Shown: positions 36,012-41,244 of the stretch, piece by piece | Layout of the letters: each line of letters opens with the position of its first letter | Numbering within the stretch: the first letter of the stretch is position 1 | NCBI GenBank assembly: GCA_037446115.1 | Contig: JBBIJF010000036.1 | Location: 1-41,244, forward strand | Origin: JANWXD01 sp037446115 | GTDB lineage: Bacteria; Acidobacteriota; Terriglobia; Bryobacterales; Bryobacteraceae | Length of the DNA: 41,244 nucleotides | Direction: 5' to 3' | Position numbers and translations under genes: made by a program | Notes under the pieces: model-generated | What the model was told of the DNA's origin: nothing | The model's database searches: none | Seen by the model: the letters and a program-made list of their open reading frames with translations, nothing else

Positions 36012-37940
36012 CTACCGCAACAGGTGCTGTTCCACGAACAGCACCGTCGCCGCCAGCTGCACGTCCCGGTTCTTTTTCTTGGCAAAACCGTGCCCTTCGT
36101 CCTCCGCCAGCAGGTACCAGACCGGCACGCCGTTGTTGCGGATCGCCGCCACCATCTGCTCGCTTTCCGACGCCGGCACGCGCGGATCGTTCTTCCCCTG
36201 CACGATGAACATCGGCCTGCGGATCTTGTGAGCGTTGGTCAGCGGGGAAATCCGCAGCAGGAACTCCCGCATCTTCGGATCCCGCTCGTCGCCGTACTCG
36301 GCACGCCGCAGATCCCTCCGGTAGGCCTCCGTCCGCTCCAGAAACGTCACGAAATTGGAAATGCCCACCACATCCAGCGCGCACCGCACCCGGTCGTTGT
36401 AGTGCGTCATCACCGCCAGCGTCATGTAGCCTCCGTAGCTGCCGCCCGTCACCATGACCCGTTCCTTGTCCAGATCCGGCCGGGAGCCGATCCAGTCCAG
36501 CAGCGCGCCGATGTCCTTGACCGCATCCTCCCGCTGCGTGCCGTTGTCCAGCGCGAGAAACGTCTTGCCGTAGCCGGCCGAACCCCGCACGTTCGGCTGG
36601 ATAATGGCTACGCCCAGTTCGTTCAGAAAATAGTTGTCCGCCCCGAGGAAACCGGGCCGGTACTGCGCCTCCGGCCCGCCGTGAATCTTGATGATCACCG
36701 GACGGGGCCGCGCAAAATGCGCCGGCGGCTGGTACAGAAACCCGGAAATCATGCGCCCGTCGAAGGATTTCCACCGGATCAGCTCCGGCTCGCTGAAGGT
36801 CTCCGGGTTCAAGCCTCCGGTCTCGCTGAACGTCCACCGCTCCAGCTTCCCGGTCTCGATCTCGATCGAGTACACATCCGCCGGGCTGCGCGCCGAACTC
36901 AGCGTAAAACCGAGCTCGCGTGAGTTGTTGTGCCACCGCAGCCCCCGGATCACCCCCGCCGGAAGAGCCGGCAGCCGCAGGTCTCGCCGCGTGTGCGTAT
37001 CCATCACGTACAACTTCGAGACGCCCTCTTCGTTGACCGTATAGGCCAGCCGGCGCCCGTCGCGCGAAAGGGCGATGTCGTCCACGTCCCAGTTCAGATC
37101 AGCTCGCAGGATCTCGATCTTGCGCGAGCTCAGATCCATCCAGGCCGGCCGCAGGAATTCCGAGTCCCGGTCCGTGATCAGGTAGATCCCCTTGCCCTCG
37201 CGGTCGAAATATCCGCCGTGGTAGGCGGCCTTCTCGCCCGCCGGCGTCAGCAGCTCTTTGCGCCCGGCCTCATCCACCAGATACAGCGAGGTGTCGCTGA
37301 CCGAGCGGTAGTCGCTCACCACCAGCCGCCTCTCGTCCGGCGAAAAATCCACCGCACTCCAGCCGCCGCCCTCCACCTCGAGCAGCAGCCGCGTGCTCGC
37401 CGGATCGGCCGGATCCGCAACCCAGATGTCGGTGTCCTTGCCGTTCCGGCGCGTGGAAGAGTACGCAATCCGCCGCCCGCTCCGCGACCACACCAGCCCC
37501 GTGTTGCGCGACTTGCCGTCCGTCAGCAGCGCGATCGCGCCCGTCTTCAGATCCTGCCGGAAAAACTGGAAGAACTCCGCTCCCCCGACGTCCTTGGCGA
37601 AGACGATCGCCTCCCCGGTGCGCGGATCGTACGAGCCCCCCGCGACGCGGTCCGGGAAAAACGTCAGTTGCGTCCGCGCGCCGCCCGGCACCGCCACGCG
37701 GTGGATCTGCGGCACGTCGCCGAACCGCGTCGAGATCAACACCTCGCGCCGCACCGGATGCCAGTCCAGCAGAAACGCCGACCGGGCCTCACTGTAACGG
37801 TTCAGCTTCTCCATCAACGAGGCCGGAATCGGCGGAATGCCCTCCGCTTTGAGGTTGGAAGGAATCGGGACGACGGCGTCCCCGCACAGCACCGCGGCGA
37901 ACACCGCCAGCCCGGCCGAAAACACAACGGCACGTTTCAT
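36012..37940 (-). CDS. S9-family prolyl-oligopeptidase-like peptidase
   Basis: 642-residue exported serine peptidase. A signal peptide covers about 1-20 (VVFSAGLAVFAAVLCGDAV). The N-terminal half is a beta-propeller with repeated strands such as SRNTGLVWSRSGRRIAYSST and VDFSPDERRLVVSDY. The C-terminal alpha/beta hydrolase has HGGPEAQYRPGF for the oxyanion region and nucleophile Ser501 in GGSYGGY. Asp585 in GKNDPRV and His617 in EDEGHGF complete the triad. It likely trims oligopeptides in the periplasm, after the upstream M20 peptidase gene on the same strand. An AGGAGGATT ribosome site precedes the ATG. Confidence 0.93.
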   Translation of the reverse strand: MKRAVVFSAGLAVFAAVLCGDAVVPIPSNLKAEGIPPIPASLMEKLNRYSEARSAFLLDWHPVRREVLISTRFGDVPQIHRVAVPGGARTQLTFFPDRVAGGSYDPRTGEAIVFAKDVGGAEFFQFFRQDLKTGAIALLTDGKSRNTGLVWSRSGRRIAYSSTRRNGKDTDIWVADPADPASTRLLLEVEGGGWSAVDFSPDERRLVVSDYRSVSDTSLYLVDEAGRKELLTPAGEKAAYHGGYFDREGKGIYLITDRDSEFLRPAWMDLSSRKIEILRADLNWDVDDIALSRDGRRLAYTVNEEGVSKLYVMDTHTRRDLRLPALPAGVIRGLRWHNNSRELGFTLSSARSPADVYSIEIETGKLERWTFSETGGLNPETFSEPELIRWKSFDGRMISGFLYQPPAHFARPRPVIIKIHGGPEAQYRPGFLGADNYFLNELGVAIIQPNVRGSAGYGKTFLALDNGTQREDAVKDIGALLDWIGSRPDLDKERVMVTGGSYGGYMTLAVMTHYNDRVRCALDVVGISNFVTFLERTEAYRRDLRRAEYGDERDPKMREFLLRISPLTNAHKIRRPMFIVQGKNDPRVPASESEQMVAAIRNNGVPVWYLLAEDEGHGFAKKKNRDVQLAATVLFVEQHLLR

Positions 37941-37970
37941 TGCAATCCTCCTGCTGACACAGGCGGCCGG

Positions 37971-39341
37971 TCAGCCCGTGGGGCTCTGCCGGCCGAGGAT
38001 CTCCAGATACCGCGCCACCGTCTCGATGCCGCGGTAAAAATTCGGCAGATGAAACTTCTCGTTCGGCGCATGCAGGTTGTCATCCGGAAGGCCGAAACCC
38101 ATCAGCACGCTGGGAATGCCCAGGTACCGGTCAAACAGGCCCACGATGGGAATCGAGCCGCCCGAACGTACGTAAACCGTCTTGCCCCCGAACACTTCCT
38201 CCAGCGCCTGAGCCGCCGCCCGCAGGAACGGGTTTTCCGGATCCACCAGCGAAGGTGCGGCCCCGTGGATCAGGCGCACCTCCACCCTCACGCCTCGCGG
38301 CCGCGCCGCTTCCACCGCCGACCGGAACTGCTCGAACGCCTCCTCCGGCCGCTGATCCGGCACCAGCCGCATGCTGATCTTGGCCACGGCTCGGGCCGGG
38401 ATCACCGTCTTGGCCCCTTCGCCCGTGAACCCTCCGCGAATGCCGTGCACCTCCAGCGTGGGGCGCGCCCACAGCCGCTCGAACAGCGGCACGCCCGGCT
38501 CGCCCACCAGCTCCGGGGCCCCGACTTCTTTCTCCCGATACTCTTCTTCGTCGAACGGAAGCCGGGCCCACGCCTCCCGCTCCTTCGGCGAAGGGGGTTG
38601 CACCCGGTCGTAGAAGCCCGGAATCTGAATCCGCCCGTCACGGTCTTTCAGGGCGCACAAGATCTCGGCCGTCGCCTGGATCGGGTTCGGGGCCGCGCCG
38701 CCGTAGACGCCCGAATGCAGATCGTGCCAGGCCCCCTGCACCTCCACCTCGGTGTACACAATGCCCCGCAGCCCCACGCACAAAGTGGGCAGGCCGGGGG
38801 CGAACATCTCGGTGTCCGCGATCAACGCCGCATCCGCCCGCAGCCGCGGCGGCCGGCTCGCCACATAGCGCTCGATGTGTCCTCCCCCGACTTCCTCCTC
38901 TCCTTCGATCAGAAACTTCACGTTGACCGGCAGGCTCCCCCGGGTCTTCAGAAGCCCTTCCACCGCCTTGATGAGGATGTACGTCTGCCCCTTGTCATCC
39001 GAGGCGCCGCGGGCAAAGATGTCCTCGCCGCGGATCACCGGTTCAAACGGCGGCGACTTCCACTCCTCCAGCGGATCCGCCGGCTGCACGTCATAGTGCC
39101 CGTAAATGAGCAGCGTCGGTTTGCCCGGCGCACCGGTCCACTCCCCGTAAACCAGCGGATGCCCCGGACCCTCGATCAGTTCCACTCCCGCCAGCCCCGC
39201 CCGCCGCAGCTCGTCGGCCACGAACTCCGCCGCCCGCCGGATGTCGGCTTTGTGCTCCGCGAGCGTGCTGATACTGGGAATCCTCAGAAAGGTTTTCAGA
39301 CCTTCCAGAAACGCGTCCCGGTGCTCCTGATAGTAGTTCAT
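37971..39341 (-). CDS. M20-family dipeptidase/metallopeptidase
   Basis: 456-residue two-zinc aminoacyl or dipeptide hydrolase, cytoplasmic (no signal peptide). Metal and catalytic residues follow the family: His82 and Asp84 in YGHYDVQP, bridging Asp115 in GASDDKGQ, catalytic Glu149 and metal Glu150 in EGEEEVGGG, Asp176 in IADTEM, and a late His in NLHAPNEKF. The lid/dimerisation domain lies between, with GAWHDLHSGVYGG. It resembles the carnosinase-like branch of M20. The ATG is 2 bases after the fumC stop, so it is in the same operon. A longer open frame upstream lies antisense or in another frame of fumC and is not coding. Confidence 0.92.
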   Translation of the reverse strand: MNYYQEHRDAFLEGLKTFLRIPSISTLAEHKADIRRAAEFVADELRRAGLAGVELIEGPGHPLVYGEWTGAPGKPTLLIYGHYDVQPADPLEEWKSPPFEPVIRGEDIFARGASDDKGQTYILIKAVEGLLKTRGSLPVNVKFLIEGEEEVGGGHIERYVASRPPRLRADAALIADTEMFAPGLPTLCVGLRGIVYTEVEVQGAWHDLHSGVYGGAAPNPIQATAEILCALKDRDGRIQIPGFYDRVQPPSPKEREAWARLPFDEEEYREKEVGAPELVGEPGVPLFERLWARPTLEVHGIRGGFTGEGAKTVIPARAVAKISMRLVPDQRPEEAFEQFRSAVEAARPRGVRVEVRLIHGAAPSLVDPENPFLRAAAQALEEVFGGKTVYVRSGGSIPIVGLFDRYLGIPSVLMGFGLPDDNLHAPNEKFHLPNFYRGIETVARYLEILGRQSPTG

Positions 39342-39343
39342 CC

Positions 39344-40732
39344 TCAGCCAGTGTAATCCCCGCCCGCCTGCCGTGCGGGATCCAGCAGGCGCTCCAGTTC
39401 CTCCTCGCCGAGACCGCTCCGCTCGCGCGCCACTTCCCGGATGGTGCGGCCCGAGCGCGCGGCTTCCGCGGCAATCTCCGCAGCCCGGTCGTAGCCGATC
39501 GCCGGAACCAGCGCCGTCGCCAGAGCCGGCGACTGTTCCACCAGCGCCCCGATGCGCGCCCGGTCCGGCTCGATCCCCCGCACGCACTTCTCCGCGAAGT
39601 TGCGCGAAGCCGCCGCCAGCAGCCCGATCGAATCCACAAGATCGCAGGCCATCAGCGGCATCATCGTGTTCAGCTCGAAGTTGCCCCCCGCCGCGCACCA
39701 CGCGATGGCCGCATCGTGTCCGATCACCTGCGCACACACCATCAGCACGCTCTCCGCAATGACCGGATTCACTTTGCCCGGCATGATGCTCGAGCCCGGC
39801 TGCACCGCCGGCAGCTTCAATTCCCCCAGACCGCAACGGGGCCCGGAAGCCAGCCACCGGATGTCGTTGGCGATTTTCCCAAGCGCCACGGCGTAGCCCC
39901 GCAGCGCACCGCTCAGCTGCAGGGCCGCATCCCGCGCCGCCTGGGCCTCGAACCGGTTCCGCGGCTCGCGCAACGGCAAGCCCGTACGCTCGGCCAGGAT
40001 CTGAATGGCGCGCTTGCCGAAACCGGCCGGCGCATTCAATCCCGTGCCCACCGCCGTGCCCCCCAGCGGCAGCTCGTAGATCCCGTCCAGGGCCGTGTGC
40101 ACGCGTTCGATGGAAGCCTCCACCTGCCGCGCGTAGCCCGCAAACTCGTCCCCGAGCCGCATGGGAACCGCATCCTGCAGGTGCGTCCGCGCGATCTTGA
40201 TCACGTCGCCGAAGGCCGCCGCCTTTTCCCGCAGCGCCTCGTAAAGCGTCGCCATCGCCGGCAGTAGTTGCTCGCGAACTTCGGTGGCGGCCGCCAGGTG
40301 CATCGCCGACGGGATCACATCGTTGCTCGACTGGCTGCGGTTGACCTCGTCGTTCGGGTGCACCCGCCTGCCCCCCAGCGCCCGCGAGGCCAGCGTGGCG
40401 ATCACTTCGTTGGCGTTCATGTTCGTCGAAGTGCCGCTGCCGGTCTGAAAGACGTCCACCACGAACTCGCCGTCCCAGCGCCCTTCGGCCACCTCCAGCG
40501 CCGCCGTCTCGACCGCCTCCGCCAGTTCCGCCGGCAGCGCCCCGAGTTCGCGGTTGGCGCGCGCGGCGGCGGCTTTCACCAGTCCCAACGCCCGCAGAAA
40601 CGCCCGCGGAAACCGCAGCCCGCTGATCGGAAAGTTCTCCACCGCCCGCTGTGTCTGCGCCCCGTAGAGCGCCCCGGCCGGCACCCGCACCTCCCCCATG
40701 GTGTCCCGTTCGATGCGGTATCCCTGCGGCAT
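39344..40732 (-). CDS. fumC: Class II fumarate hydratase
   Basis: 462-residue iron-free fumarase that interconverts fumarate and L-malate in the TCA cycle. The superfamily signature GSSIMPGKVNP is at 313-323. GSGTSTNMNANEV (98-110), NRSQSSNDVIPSA (131-143) and THLQDAVPMRLG (183-194) form the active site. Length matches FumC, and the MNANEV string separates it from aspartase, which usually has other residues there. It starts 7 bases after the peroxiredoxin stop. Being oxygen-stable, it fits the peroxide-defence neighbour. Confidence 0.96.
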   Translation of the reverse strand: MPQGYRIERDTMGEVRVPAGALYGAQTQRAVENFPISGLRFPRAFLRALGLVKAAAARANRELGALPAELAEAVETAALEVAEGRWDGEFVVDVFQTGSGTSTNMNANEVIATLASRALGGRRVHPNDEVNRSQSSNDVIPSAMHLAAATEVREQLLPAMATLYEALREKAAAFGDVIKIARTHLQDAVPMRLGDEFAGYARQVEASIERVHTALDGIYELPLGGTAVGTGLNAPAGFGKRAIQILAERTGLPLREPRNRFEAQAARDAALQLSGALRGYAVALGKIANDIRWLASGPRCGLGELKLPAVQPGSSIMPGKVNPVIAESVLMVCAQVIGHDAAIAWCAAGGNFELNTMMPLMACDLVDSIGLLAAASRNFAEKCVRGIEPDRARIGALVEQSPALATALVPAIGYDRAAEIAAEAARSGRTIREVARERSGLGEEELERLLDPARQAGGDYTG

Positions 40733-40739
40733 GACCCGA

Positions 40740-41198
40740 TCATAGCGCCCGCGCCGCGCTCGCCGCCGCCAGCACCTCCTCGACCGGCGGGCGGCCGCGC
40801 CGCGCGTACCGGATCACGCCGTCCGGACCGATCACGTACACCGTCCGCCGCACGATCGGGCCGTCGGCATGGTACAGCCGCGCCACCTTCTGCCCGCGGT
40901 CCTCGAGCAGCGGAAACGGGAACCCGTGCCGCCGGCGGAAGCGCGCGTGGCTGGCGGCGCTCTGCGGATTCACCCCGAAGACCGCCACGCCTTCTTTCTC
41001 CGCCGCCGCCCACTTGTCCCGGAATTCGCACAGCTGCGCCCGGCACCCCGGCGTCTCATCGCCCGGATAGAACACCAGCACCACACTCCGCCCCCGCAGC
41101 TCGGCCAGCCGCACGACCCTGCCCGTCTCATCCGGCAGCGCAAACTCCGGCGCCCGCGCCCCCGGCTTCAGCGGTTCGGAAAACCACCCGCGCCACAT
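40740..41198 (-). CDS. Bcp/PrxQ-type peroxiredoxin
   Basis: 152-residue thiol peroxidase. The peroxidatic Cys52 is in PGDETPGC, and Cys57 five residues on is the resolving Cys of the atypical two-Cys Bcp/PrxQ class. The normal TPGCT motif has Arg in place of its last Thr. LVFYPGDETPG and FGVNPQSAASHARFRRRHGFPFPLL are typical. The ATG at 41198 has GAGGCGGAGACG just upstream and gives the usual N-terminus (MWRGWFSEPLKPGARAPEF). The frame is open to 41243, near the window end, so a longer start cannot be ruled out. It is first of four closely spaced genes. Confidence 0.88.
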   Translation of the reverse strand: MWRGWFSEPLKPGARAPEFALPDETGRVVRLAELRGRSVVLVFYPGDETPGCRAQLCEFRDKWAAAEKEGVAVFGVNPQSAASHARFRRRHGFPFPLLEDRGQKVARLYHADGPIVRRTVYVIGPDGVIRYARRGRPPVEEVLAAASAARAL

Positions 41199-41244
41199 CG
41201 TCTCCGCCTCTATCCAGTATGCGGTGACTCCCCTCCCATCCACC

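Noticed and set aside
36930..39356. 808-codon plus-strand frame opposite the S9 and M20 peptidase genes
   Set aside because: Arg/His/Pro-rich shadow translation spanning two real minus-strand genes; no plausible protein.

Overview
The window is chromosomal DNA from a GC-rich bacterium with tightly packed genes. The most likely source is Acidobacteriota, class close to Solibacteres/Bryobacterales. This is inferred from two tandem secreted carboxypeptidase-regulatory-like proteins, the mix of plant-polymer enzymes, FtsX-type permease operons and a U-type SUF operon; it is not proven. No tRNA, rRNA, phage gene, insertion sequence or CRISPR array was seen, and no stretch over 300 bases lacks a gene.

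Layout. 3-1765: a sugar-nucleotide epimerase (5' end outside the window) and a GT2 glycosyltransferase. 1811-3939: a secreted thioredoxin-like protein facing a Cys-cluster protein that overlaps an aldo/keto reductase-like protein lacking its catalytic tetrad. 3976-6523 (minus): a secreted esterase and UDP-glucose 6-dehydrogenase. 6567-10065 (minus): a three-gene unit of oligogalacturonate lyase, ABC ATPase and ABC membrane protein. 10152-11463: a secreted protein of unknown function and tadA. 11527-15879: two FtsX/MacB-type permeases, a membrane-fusion adaptor and a LolD/MacB-type ATPase, forming a complete tripartite exporter without an outer-membrane gene.

15878-25579 is an iron-sulfur region. 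Two 33-bp direct repeats precede a strong promoter for a 7Fe-type ferredoxin, an Rrf2 regulator and the radical-SAM enzyme AmrS. A LysR regulator and a small membrane protein follow. Then comes sufB-sufC-sufD-sufS-sufU-sufT and a second Rrf2 regulator. Both Rrf2 proteins carry the same C-x9-C-x5-C triad, and both promoters hold a dyad that could be an operator. I consider this two-regulator circuit the most interesting part of the window.

25604-30399: a PilZ protein, rpsO-pnp with a structured pnp leader, and a Tat-exported GH51 arabinofuranosidase. 30487-35056 (minus): two paralogous carboxypeptidase-regulatory-like secreted proteins on either side of a clan GH-A-like hydrolase. 35130-36002: larE, apparently transcribed from an extended -10 so close to the ATG that the message would be leaderless. 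36012-41198 (minus): a Bcp-type peroxiredoxin, fumarase C, an M20 peptidase and an S9 prolyl-oligopeptidase, closely spaced and probably cotranscribed.

Together the genes suggest an aerobic or microaerobic heterotroph that degrades plant cell-wall sugars (oligogalacturonate, arabinofuranosides, esters) and peptides. Several genes have a -10-like hexamer 6-12 bases before the start codon, which suggests that leaderless or very short-leader transcripts are common in this genome.
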